A stretch of 64,000 nt of DNA from Andrena cerasifolii (lineage: Eukaryota > Arthropoda > Insecta > Hymenoptera > Andrenidae): positions 2,294,001 through 2,358,000 of the forward strand of contig NC_135124.1 of NCBI RefSeq assembly GCF_050908995.1, written 5' to 3'. Position numbers and translations under genes: made by a program. The first letter of the stretch is position 1, and every line of letters begins with the position of its first letter. Below the pieces are notes generated by a model that was not told the DNA's origin, did not search any database, and was given only the letters and a program-made list of their open reading frames with translations. Positions 48,501 to 58,216 of the stretch are shown here, piece after piece.

Positions 48501-51500
48501 TGAGGACCGTTATGAAATACGGCACTTAGTAATTTATATTTTTTATTACATATTGATATTGGTTGTGTAGCAGCGGTAATTTTACAATTAATTTCTTTAA
48601 TAATGCTGCCCTTTTCATCATAAGAGAACAACAACAATTGCATTATAATAATTATTGGCGGAGTAGTAATTTCAATTTTAGTAAATATTTGCTCAGAGCA
48701 TTGTTTGCACAGTTTTTGCGAACTCGATTTCCAACCAATCGGTAAAGCAATATTAACATAATCTTGTAAAGGTGTACCTTTCTTTGACTTTAAACACAAT
48801 TCTTTAACTGTCAAGGGGAGAATATAATGGCTAGTAGTGGTTGTTTCTTTATGAGAACATTTTCTACAGTGTACAGACGTTGTCATTTCAAATTGAACTA
48901 TTTTTTGGAGCCCTTTTAAATTATTGCATAATGCTAAAAAAAAAATTCAGATGCGTCTTGTTGAATCTTTTGCAAAAATTTGCCTCCTATGAATCTCCCG
49001 CCGCTATCGCGCGAGATCTTCTTTACCATCGTGGCATTTCAAAAAGGTTAACAACTTGCAGGTTATGGTTGAATGACAGCCAAGTGATATTTATAAATTA
49101 TGCTTTCGAGGCGACACCTACTGGCGTCAAGTGGAGGAGGAAAACGTGACGTCATAACTCGTAATCCTAACAGTATCATTTTTATAACTATTAATTCAGA
49201 ATAAATCTTATATCTTTTAGACAAATAGCTCGATACATTAAGTAAAACGAAAAAAAAAAATGATTCGCTTAATCATGTAAAAACACCGGCGGTATGTCAT
49301 AAAATAAGATAATAAGGCTAAAATAGCTCCGACGACCTGTCAATTTCGCTATCTTTCGTATATAGAGACATGGTCGCTCAGTGTGCCTATGGGTAGAGGG
49401 GAAGGGGGAATTAGCTTTCAGACGCGACCGCGTCTGTTGATTCAAATAATTTTTTTTTACTGTTTATAGTATTAACAAACATTACCCAACAGTACTAGCA
49501 GGGCCGTTTCTGGCGGGGGTGCAGAAGGTGCCCCCGCAACCTGGGCGGCCAAACGTAGGGGCGTTCGCAGGCCGTTTATTATATGTAAAATTTTGATTAA
49601 TAAGAATAATAATCGAAACTCTTTTGCATGATAACTGTTTAAAATTATGTATGTATAGATAGAAAAGTAAACACTGCATATTAAATTCTTAATTAAAGAA
49701 TTTTTAATTAATAAGAGCGGCAATATTGTTTTTGCACTTGTGCGGCCAAAACCCAGAAACGGCCCTGAGTACTATTCACAATTTGTATTAATCTCCTTCT
49801 AATGAATTCGCAAAAAATACTTAATTTTCGAGCGATCTGATTGCCTAGTCCCCTTAACTCGGCGGGAGGCGCACCCCATATTGTAACAAAGGTGTCGCTA
49901 CCGGGTCAAAAATACCCAAAATTTAAACGTAAAGAACCACGGTTTCAGAATTATTTTTTTTAACTTTGTAATTTTTATGTTAAAGTACAGTGTTTTAAGA
50001 ATCAAAGAAAATTTATGAAATACCTTAAAATCTTTATTAAAGTTCTTTAAAAAATTGTAACAAAAACTCAGTCTTCATATTTTCGCAACTAGCGCCTCTA
50101 TGGTGTATTTTACCCAGTAGCGCCTCCCGCCGAGTTAATAATATAAAATAAAGTAACAGTAAAAAATCATTATTCATACATACTTACATATTACATACTT
50201 ACATTGTATAGCTGGCTGAGAATATTATTTTGCTCCAGAAATCTTAAACCCCGAACATAATGCTTCAGTTCACTACAACTAGCAGTGCCACGCAGAATTC
50301 TCTCTAAATCAATGAAATTGTCCTTATGCTTTTCCACAGACGTAGATAGTTCACGTTTAATACTATTCAACAAAGACTTATCATTTATCCGCATTGCTGA
50401 TTGCAACAAATTCCCCATAACTAATGGAAGTGCTTCAGCTAATACCAGATTTTTCATATCAAACCCTACAACTTGTGGGCACATTATACACTTCGAAATT
50501 AATTCAAACAAATCTTGGTTGAAAAAAAAATCTGGAATAAAATTTTCCTGAAATTGAGAAATGACAAATTAAAATGATACAGCAATCCTTTAATGGCAAT
50601 GAAAAAAAGAAAAAGACAATAGGAAAAATACTTACTTCAAAATTTAGAAGAATTTGTAAGAAATCGAACATAGTAATTATTACTTTACACTGCAATGTCT
50701 GTAAATCTTCAAATTCTTTTGATAATATCGTTAAATCGTCTTCTTTCGCTTCAATTTTAATTTTATTTACCATATGAACAAAATTTCTCGCGCTATTGAA
50801 AATGACTTCTTTTTCCAAATTCAAGTTTGTGAATAAATATTGTACACTTAACAAATTGTTTCTTATCAACCAAATGCAGCAATCAAAAGTTCTCAGAAGG
50901 AGTAGGATACTATTACAAGAGTGACCTTCTACCTTCGACTTCAAATCCTTCAATATTATAAGATTAAAGTCGTGGATTCCATGAGTGTTTATATAATTCT
51001 TTATCACTGTTTCAACCGAGACATAATTTGTTATATATTTGGAAAATTTAACAACCAGTTCCATACATTTTGCTCGACAACATTGATCCAAGCAACCACA
51101 CTGGGTTAACAGCCAGTTCACTGCATCCGTTAAAGTTGTACCTTCAAATTCATATGGCTTTCGACGACTCTGATGTTCTGCATTCAACATATCTTTTTTT
51201 GCTATTAAAACTCTCTCAACGTGGTCAAGTGCAGCAATAATTGCGGCATTATTACACTCATCCAAACTCTTGACGAAGCAATACAGAATTTCCAACCAAT
51301 ATACAGACACAATTTCTTCGTCTTCCCGTAGAATAGCATAGAGATAATTGAAAGCTGTTGCAGCTGCTACTCGTTTAGACACGGAAGGATGAAGTGCAAA
51401 ATGTATCATTTTACATACGACTTCGTCAATGTTCAATCGGGTATTTCTCTCGTTAGCAGACTGCCTCATAGACCACTTCGTAAATTCGGCTAAGCATATG

Positions 51501-54500
51501 CCAGAAAACTCTCTGAGCGACGAATTGGAATCATTACTCAGGCCGTTGAAAAATGAGTCTATAAAGTATACAGTTGCTGGAGACATAAGCATAAATCTTG
51601 AACTTAACCAGTGCGTCAATTGTAGCATTAGGGGTTGAAATATATTCCTCGCTGCTTCGTCGAAATCACAGCCTAAATTAAGTAGGGCCGGACATAACAT
51701 CATGTATATACAAACAAATCGATCAGGATTTGATATTAAATATTCAGACGTTTTACCAAGAATGAATGCTACTATCGAATGAAGTACTTCGCAGGCAGCT
51801 ATTTTCGTTCGCCTGTCCCCGGAATTTTGGGCCAACAGGATCACTCTTGGTAAAATTTTATCAAAATGGATATCTGTTTCTGCATCGGAAAATATCAATG
51901 AATACTTGAGTAAATCCTTTTCATCCCAAGTAGCCCCGGTGTCCAGAGATCTTTTGTATTGGAAATTCATTATTATGTCAGCATTAAGAGAGGCGATAAA
52001 TAATAAAACTCTTGTCTGAAATCTTTCTAAAGTGTTCTCATCATCTCTGAATATTATGCGTTTAATAACTTTCCGCTCCGTTTTTATAATATCTTGTAAG
52101 ATTTCCACAGAACTTTCTCCACTGTGCAGATATGGTTCCAAAAATGTCACGGTTTCTCGTAAAAACTCACTCGCATGTCGACTGTCTAAATAATTCGTCC
52201 ATTTCTCTAAAGCATTTAAAGCTGCACACGCTACCTCAAATTCACTTAAACCCACGGTGAAAGCGATTTTAAATGCTGGAATTGTACTGTTCAATAAGCT
52301 TTCTAAATACATTTCTGGCATATTCAGAATTAAATACAAACATGTGGTCAATAATTCATTAGAAAATGAGGGGATCAGATTTAGTAAGTTCATTATATAC
52401 TTATACAACAGTTCTAACGTTTCTGCTTTGATTTCATCTTTACTGAAGCTGCGAATATGTTTAAAAGTCGCATGTACTAACTTATAAAATCCTGATATTA
52501 ATGGGTGTTTGTATGACATGCTGATTATTTTTAATAAGAACTTGTGCATGTTGTTTATCAGTAGGATAGATTCCAATTCTCTGATTATATCAACATATAG
52601 ATCCACAACATTTATAAAAACTCTGAAATCCGCGCCGTTCTCAGCAATTTGAGAAAATGCTGCATCTGAGAACACGCTGTCTTCTATGTTTCTTGTATTC
52701 AAATTTAATTTATTGATTAACGCGATGCATACTTCCATCATTGAATCAACTATTTCTTGTATAATCTGCCTGTGCTCTTTATATCTACTTTCCTTCAGAA
52801 GTTGCAACCACAAAGGCAAATAATTTTTGTAACACATTGGTAGCTCTTCAAGGTTCTTCAAACCGCGTTGCAGTTCCGCATCAACAAATAAAGTATGCGA
52901 ACAAGACCACGCTATTCCGTCGTAAACTAAATAAAAAGAAAGTAAATTTCATTTATATGTGCAGTGAATAAAAAAAGTATTTGGACGCTTTTTAAAATCG
53001 CATAACTTTCTTAGAATTAGTCCAAACGACATGAGTTTTTTTTTGGAAGCTAGAAGGATTAGTTTGCTAAGTGACGTGTTTCGTCGTTTTGAAAAAAATG
53101 CATTTGGTCAGAATAGCAAAAAAAAATAGGAAAGGTCGTTTTTTAAACTTTTTTTGTAAGTCTGTAATGAAAATCCAAAATCCCGTTTGTAGATTGAAGT
53201 AAGTTACATAGATGCCTAAAATTTCATCAAAATCGGTTAACCCTTCGTGGTCACACCTTATAATCACAAGTTGGTCACACGGGGTTCACTGTACACCAGC
53301 GTCATTTTTTGAGTTACCATTTTCGTATTTTTGAATCTTTTAACTTTTCAGTGATAATTGTACGTTCGTAATACTTATACAATCATGGTCTAATAGTCTT
53401 TTTCTAGAAATGTAAATTTTGATATGATAACATTTGTAGTTGAAAATGAGCAATTTTCTACGGTTGTGGGAAAAAGCAATTTTTTAATATTTTTTATACT
53501 TTTTTTCTTGCGATAAATCTCCTTTGGAAGTCGTAAAGACACGACATTTTAACTCGAAAATTATTCTTGGGGTACAATACACCCCGTGTGACCACGAAGG
53601 ATTAACGTTGCTCTAAGCTATAAACGCTTAAAAATCGCACAATACGGTCGAAAATCGCGAAATTCCCGAAATCAGACCTTAGTTCAATCTACAAACGTTT
53701 TTTTTTTATTTTCATTACAGGCTCACAAAAAAAAGTTTAAAAAACGACCTTTTCTATTTTTTTGCTATTCCGACCAAGTGCATTTTTTTCAAAACGACGA
53801 AACACGTCACTTAGCCACATAATCCTTCTAGCTTCTAAAAAAAAAATGTCGTTTGGACCAATTCTAAGAAAGTTATGCGATTTTAAAAAGCGTCCAAATA
53901 CTTTTTTTTCACTGTATATTATATCAGACATATTAGAAAAGTAAACTAAAATCGGTGAGTATTTTTAAAACATGTAAAACACTTACCTAGGTGATAAAGA
54001 AATTCTTCTAGAAGATCTTTATTAACTATACCGACATTAGTGATTGTATTTATCAATGATGATATTGCAGAACCTTGGGCAATTATAGGAAGGTCAGGAA
54101 ATCTTTTAACCAAAAGAACACTAAGCTTTAGAATTACATTGATTTCATTAACAGATAGGTCCAGTACGTGCAATATTATTTCAGAAAGGGCTTCTTGATA
54201 GTCACAAATACTTTCCAACTGTACTCGTTCCAAGTTTTCGCTGTAAATTTCAAAATTACATATTAACGGATTTATACTTTTAAATATGCAATTACACCCA
54301 ATGTATTATAGAATTTATACCCAGAACAGAGTGGCAGTGCGTGATGAGCTGTCAGGGAAAACATGTCCTTCACATCATTATTAGTGAGATATCTTTTACA
54401 GGGTGCAGCCATTTGACTAAAGCCATATACGATAAAACGTAGCGTATTTAAATTCGTCTCATGATTATTTTTCAGCTGCTCTTCAAAAAGATTTTTCAAA

Positions 54501-56491
54501 TCCTAATACATAGTCAAACACGTTATACACTACTAACCAAAATTACGTTACATAAAAATTGGGTAATTATTTAGAAGTTTTCCATCCTCACCGATTTCAA
54601 TGATTTTTGGATATGTTATCAAGATCAAGATTCTGAACAACTTTTTCCTATACATGTTACCGCCGCACGACCTTCGTTTTCGAGATATTTACGAAAATCT
54701 TCTTTTGACTTATTACAACGCAACGCAATCCACTTTCCAGCTTGTCCCGGGTATTAATATTGGTTGGGGTTAGATCAGTGCGAGGGGCGCGTAAAGCATG
54801 ATAGCGAACTGATGCGAGTTTAGAGATTTGAACTAGAAAGTTGCGGATGCCGACTCATATCGGTTCGCTAACATGCTTTACGCGCCCGCGAGCGGGCGCG
54901 CGCCCCCTGCCCTACTCTAGCCCCAACCAATACTAATACCTGGGACAAGTTGGAAAGTGGAATGCGTTGCGTCGGAATAAGTCAAAAGAAGTTTTTTCAC
55001 AAATATTTCGGAAACGAAGGTCGAGCGGCGGTACTATGTATAGGAAAAAGTTAATCTGAATCGTGTCCCCGACAACATATCCAAAAATCATTGAAATCGA
55101 TGAGGATGGAAAACTTCTAAATAATTACCAAAAATTGTATAAATAATGATGCTCACCAAGAATATACTTTTATCATTCTCAGAAGTTTTGTGCTTTAACG
55201 TGCTTCCAATTAATTGATAGAATCTTTTTAAAGCACGTTGTCCACATTCATTGTACTGTACATTTTTGCTTTGGGACAGTTTTTGTAGCAGTTTGTACCA
55301 GAACTTATAATCGCGATAAACAAATTCACGGAAGTAACGAATATGACGGCAGAATAAATTAATTGCCGATTTCATTAAAACTTGTTTAGGTGAGTTTTTC
55401 TTCAGGCGACTTAGGTCTTTAATCCATATGTACAATTCTTCAGAATATTGTTCTTTCATCTTGACTGGAAGCTCTTCCAATATATCAGAAAGAACATCCA
55501 AGTATATTTGAAATATTTCGGGTAATTGAGATTCAGTTTGAACTGTGTACTACAATTATAAACATAACAATAAAATCTGTAGCAAAAATATCGATAATTA
55601 TAATGTACCTGCATTTTGAAGTCATTGTGTAATCGTTGAAAAATGCAAGAATATTTCTCTGCGTCTAGAATATCTGGATTATGTTTTGCAATTGTACCAA
55701 GTACAGAAAATAATAAACTTCTTTCTATAAAAAGTAAATGAAAATCGTTGTGTAAAATTATTTAACAGGGGCGGATTTGGGATTTTCGGGAGGGGGGCGC
55801 AGGGGCGAATTCAAGATTTTCTTGATGGGGCAGGGGGTGTAGGTTTGAGAAATAAACCAGGGAATTTTCCGACACTTCCCTGCTAAATGAAAAAGTGCTT
55901 TTTTTAGGGCTATACTTCCGAATGGCCCCAGTGGCCGATCGACATGAGGTTTGAGGGGAAGGGTGGGGAGGGTGTGTGGACCCTAAATCTAAAATTGTTG
56001 CTTCGGGAATTTATTAGTTTCCGAGATATAAAATAAGACGAAAATATAGAATACAATTTTTTAATATCGCTCTTCGTTTTCAAGAAAATTGGCTTTGAAT
56101 TTCAGCGAAATACGCGTGCCTTTTAGGCGCCTGAGGGGCACGCGGTTAACTGTCCGTAGAATAAATTGGGGGGGGGGGCAGAATGCATCCTCGTTAGAGC
56201 TACGTGTACGCAGCTCAAAAAAATTGTTTGTAAAAAAAATTAACAATAATTTTTTATTAATATTTCGGAAACTAATAAATACCCGAAGCTACAGTTTTAG
56301 ATTTAGGGTTCACACCCCCTCCCCACCCCTCCCCTCAAACCTCGTGTCAATCAGCCTCTGGGGCCATTTGGAAGTATATTCTTTTTCGGCGGAAGTATAT
56401 CAATTTATCATATTTTCCCTCATATTGCTAAGTTAAATAAGTATTTTTCCCTCCCTTGAGGGAAACCCCCCCCTCTAAATCCACCACTGAT

Positions 56492-56557
<66 letters not shown>

Positions 56558-57302
56558 AATATTACCTCTGATGGATACTAAATGAAACTTAGTTACAAAT
56601 GTGTCTATAGTTTCACCTAACTGTAGTTCAGATTCCATAAATATTACAATCAACTTATTAAAGGCACTGCAAGCAGCTTTTTGAATAAATGCTGAGCATT
56701 GTGTTAGAAGTGCCTGTTGGCATGTATCCTACAATTGAATAATGACATAGTATATCACTTAAAAAAAAACATAATTCTATTATTATAATATAATATGACT
56801 ATACTATTTAACAAATGTAACAAAACTTTTGCACAAAGCATAACACAAGACCTTTGTTTCAATGATGTATGGGTCAAATATATCAGAAAATTGCTCTATA
56901 ATAAATTCCAGAAGATGAAATGCTTCCTTAATTGCTGCATCAAAGAGTTTCTGAGATTTAAATTTAGCAAGTTCGGTATTAATAAAATGGAGCAGACCCC
57001 TATTCTTGTCAAACAATATGGATAACACCAATTCTAAAAAGAAGGTACAAAATGTTACATATTAATTGCAAAACATATTTTTATTGCATACTTATAGTGA
57101 AATCTATTGCAATAGACCTAATATCGTAACGCTCTTTTGGAAACTCAAGTGTAATGTTTATCTGTTAACACATACCACTATCATTTTTCACAATGTTCTG
57201 AAAATATTTTCTGCTATCTTTTAAAACCTCCGTTAGGTTACTGCTATTTCTTTCCGCTACGGTCCTTTCAAAGATATCCATAAACACTTTAAACGATTCC
57301 AT
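33508..57302 (-). CDS. PRKDC: DNA-dependent protein kinase catalytic subunit (DNA-PKcs)
   Basis: Fifteen exons with consistent phases: 57176-57302, 56852-57033, 56566-56728, 55609-55724, 55157-55549, 54321-54502, 53987-54240, 50636-52926, 50203-50547, 47639-47794, 42984-46997, 39068-41392, 37263-37959, 33670-33911 and 33508-33585, about 3,854 aa (human 4,128). It is a PIKK-family nuclear kinase that joins Ku at DNA ends in non-homologous end joining. The N-terminal and middle parts are helical repeats; FAT, kinase and FATC domains follow. It is DNA-PKcs rather than ATM or mTOR because of LRQDQRLQQLF, PELMPFRLTPQ, HCSAYNCSVSIVCL and the ITLEQLKEQ block. Start: first in-frame ATG after an upstream stop. 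A candidate poly(A) signal lies on the minus strand near 33430. Introns hold at least ten transposons. Confidence 0.96.
33670..33911 (-). CDS. PRKDC: DNA-PKcs exon 14, linker before FATC
   Basis: Exon reads DIKWVPKKKIKAVAEKLNG, then PSLITLEQLKEQHNDQYF and ends ITPEKQ before GTAATG. It aligns with the region between kinase and FATC in vertebrate DNA-PKcs. Phase 1 from exon 13 and phase 0 into exon 15 both fit. It is separated from exon 13 by a 3.35-kb intron filled with repeats. Confidence 0.93.
34234..35554. mobile_element. Dispersed copy of the transposon found in 5S spacers
   Basis: The ends CAGGGTCATCCGTTAAAAC and its complement GTTTTAATGGATGACCCTG are inverted; flanks are TATA and TATG. 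The left 330 bp and right 350 bp match the two arms seen in the 5S spacer. The middle contains an unrelated inverted pair, 'gtcggatacccggctacccg' at 34803 and its complement near 34925, probably a nested element. No transposase. Confidence 0.78.
36483..37014. mobile_element. 532-bp foldback element (CAG..GTCCCAAAA ends)
   Basis: The ends CAGAGGGCGTCCCAAAA and the complement of TTTTGGGACACACTG are inverted. Long arms continue ('aacagttgaatattrgcggtc', 'ggaaatttggcaacgttgca') to a centre near 36755. The end resembles the common insect mariner-type terminus ACAGGGTGTCCCAAAA. Confidence 0.78.
37263..41392 (-). CDS. PRKDC: DNA-PKcs exons 12-13: FAT domain and kinase catalytic core
   Basis: Exon 12 (39068-41392) starts EAAFAQAANNWVRAKTAYE and covers the FAT helices. 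It then gives the region before the kinase (FRERNIEIPGQYTGNRRPMP) and the N-lobe with the ATP lysine in FLVKFGEDLRQDQR. Exon 13 (37263-37959) holds the catalytic loop GIGDRHLGN and the metal-binding IDFGLAFG, so all expected catalytic residues are present. The intron between them contains the hAT foldback at 38124-38869. Confidence 0.95.
38124..38869. mobile_element. 746-bp hAT foldback element with perfect 8-bp duplication
   Basis: Ends CAGGGCTGC and GCAGCCCTG, flanked by identical ACCTATGA octamers (38116-38123 and 38870-38877). The two arms of more than 300 bp are complementary, with matching landmarks 'tgactgtcgaaccg'-type stretches and 'aaatgccggcagtagcaaatg'. No transposase. It sits in the DNA-PKcs intron between exons 12 and 13. 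Confidence 0.88.
41492..42044. mobile_element. AGCACA-ended element made of AAGACGTCTT words
   Basis: Ends ACCCAGATAGCACA and TGTGCTATCTGGGT. The whole 553-bp interior is a degenerate array of self-complementary words on the theme AAGACGTCTTTAAGACGTC, about every 20 bases. It has no coding capacity. It lies in the DNA-PKcs intron between exons 11 and 12 and shares end sequence and design with 10434-11293. Confidence 0.8.
42555..42740. mobile_element. Short inverted-repeat element
   Basis: CCCGATGGAAAGAAGTC on the left and GACTTCTTTCCATCGGG on the right enclose a GC-rich centre. A separate small hairpin, 'cttgtaatcaata' with its complement, stands at 42514-42549. All within a DNA-PKcs intron. 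Confidence 0.65.
42984..46997 (-). CDS. PRKDC: DNA-PKcs exon 11, giant 4-kb exon (middle helical region)
   Basis: 1,338 codons without a break, starting PPMTRTLIKLIETN. It holds the conserved HCSAYNCSVSIVCL and YSYIYSYDLSTCTLQEDI blocks and the Ser/Thr-rich linker (SQTSTILRNTSQDFTYARPS) that matches the phosphorylation-cluster region of vertebrate DNA-PKcs. Basic helical segments ending KCSPEVITKVSTL follow. A single exon this long suggests intron loss, which is inference. Confidence 0.95.
47037..47588. mobile_element. Inverted-repeat MITE (TTTGGACGC family), copy 1
   Basis: The left end CAGTTAGTAAAAAAAG, then 'atttggacgctttttaaa', is mirrored at the right end. Arms of about 180 bp contain 'ggtccaaacgacat' and 'gacgtgtttcgt'. 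It sits between DNA-PKcs exons 10 and 11. Relatives lie at 52962-53914 and, decayed, at about 551-895. Confidence 0.8.
48359..48933 (-). pseudogene. Ubiquitin-specific protease (USP) C-terminal fragment in transposon
   Basis: An open frame of about 190 codons. A zinc-finger-like segment (CRKCSH ... CKQCSEQ) is followed by a beta-rich part (MQLLLFSYDEKGSIIKEINC). The His-box region (KLLSAVFHNGPHPQNGSYSC) and RSAWKCIGNDKI with a terminal VYILFLEW close it. This order fits the C-terminal half of a USP domain. The catalytic His of the G-H-Y motif is replaced (GSY), and the Cys-box half is absent, so it should not be an active protease. A good acceptor (T run plus AG) at 48934-48935 suggests capture of a genomic, intron-bearing gene piece. 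Confidence 0.65.
49499..49767. mobile_element. hAT MITE nested in the USP-carrying transposon
   Basis: Ends CAGGGCCGTTTCTGG and CCAGAAACGGCCCTG, flanked by agtactag and agtactat (7 of 8 match). It is AT-rich inside with GC-rich ends. Confidence 0.85.
49858..50134. mobile_element. Second TTAA-flanked element, directly abutting the first
   Basis: Ends CTCGGCGGGAGGCGC and GCGCCTCCCGCCGAG, 277 bp, with TTAA at 49854-49857 and 50135-50138. The left TTAA is shared with the neighbouring 2-kb element. Confidence 0.82.
52962..53914. mobile_element. TTTGGACGC-family MITE, copy 2, with nested element
   Basis: Ends CAGTGAATAAAAAAAG and CTTTTTTTTCACTG; same family as 47037-47588. It is interrupted at 53241-53601 by a TTAA-flanked MITE. 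It lies in the intron between DNA-PKcs exons 7 and 8. Confidence 0.8.
53241..53601. mobile_element. piggyBac-type MITE nested in copy 2
   Basis: Ends CCCTTCGTGGTCACAC and GTGTGACCACGAAGGA, flanked by TTAA on both sides (53237-53240 and 53602-53605). The empty site, 'cggttaacgttgctct', can be read in the uninterrupted relative at about 607-620. Confidence 0.88.
54562..55129. mobile_element. MITE with 8-bp duplication (GGTAATTATTTAG family), copy A
   Basis: Ends GGTAATTATTTAGAAG and its complement, flanked by AAAAATTG at 54554-54561 and 55130-55137. The arms include 'tttccatcctcaccgatttc' and 'cgcaacgca.tccactttcc'. It lies in the DNA-PKcs intron between exons 5 and 6. Confidence 0.9.
55766..56489. 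mobile_element. hAT-like foldback element (CAGGGGCGGATTTGG)
   Basis: Ends CAGGGGCGGATTTGG and AAATCCACCACTG. The inner arms of about 190 bp are inverted ('cggaaactaataaat.cccgaag', 'gatttagggt.cacac'). It sits between DNA-PKcs exons 3 and 4, followed by an (AT)n tract. Confidence 0.75.
56490..56556. repeat. (AT)n microsatellite
   Basis: About 65 bases of nearly pure AT dinucleotide directly upstream (on the plus strand) of DNA-PKcs exon 3. Confidence 0.95.
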
Positions 57303-58216
57303 ATTTTTCCTGATTTCTGACCATGATTCAGATGATTTTCTCACAAATGTTTAATAGCAGAATGAAAAATAAAAATTATTATAATTCAAAATAGTACAAT
57401 TATTTTATAGTACGTCCGAAAACGTTTCAGCTACTTATCTAACGTAAACAAATCCATTCGCATTTTCAACCCCACCACACTTCATTAATGCGCATATTGG
57501 GCATTGAACTCAATGATGGAATTGTGGCCGCTCCGCACTCAGTCCCTCCAACTACCGAGGCGCAGCGCCACATTGCGGATCATGTTGCGAGTTGCGATTC
57601 TCGCTCTAGCGGCGTTTAGCGAAAGCTCTTGGAGCCCGAAGTTCGAACTTTAAAGAGTTAAGGATGAAGTTTATTATCAAGCCTGTTTCTTCGCCTCGTA
57701 ATTCGTCACCGACGTTGTAAAAGAACGAACGTTCTACAATAAAGCCCAACCTTTGATCAACCTTTAAATATCTTTGTTCGTTTCTTAATAGTTCCGGTTA
57801 ATATTCAATAATCAAATTTAGTTCAGTTCAATAATCTTTATTTGGTTCAAAGTTATTCGTTACTAGTTGTCTTGTTCAATCAACTTCGCACGATTCGCGA
57901 GCAGAACCCTTTTGGGTTCCACGGACACCGGACCACATTGAAATTCCCTCAAACAGTCAGAATTCCCAGCCGGTCCCGCAACAATCAATCCAGTGAACCT
58001 CTAGGTAGTGATCGGAAAATGTGTTCCGCGTTTTTTATTGGTCAACGGAATTGGGGTCTAAACCGGAAGTAGAGGGAAACTGTAAAAAAGAAAGACAGAA
58101 ATACTGATAGAAAGAGACAGAAATACTGACAGAAAGAGAGAGAAATACTGATAGAAAGAGATATTAACATTTAGTTTATGTTATTTCCGGTGTTACGTGA
58201 TGTAGCAGGGATTTTC
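57303..58216. other. Region upstream of DNA-PKcs
   Basis: Should contain the DNA-PKcs promoter. A GC-richer patch at 57520-57650 is the only feature. From about 57995 to 58200 there is a degraded relative of the MITE at 61785-62091, including three copies of 'agaaatactgatagaaagag'. Confidence 0.45.

Larger units (their letters stand above)
47827..49853. mobile_element. TTAA-flanked transposon carrying a ubiquitin-protease-like fragment
   Basis: Flanked by TTAA at 47823-47826 and 49854-49857, with 24-bp inverted ends beginning GGGGACTAGGCA. It is 2,027 bp and contains no transposase I can see. On its minus strand is a USP-like reading frame (48359-48933). A hAT MITE is nested at 49499-49767. 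TTAA targets point to piggyBac- or Kolobok-like mobilisation. Confidence 0.78.
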
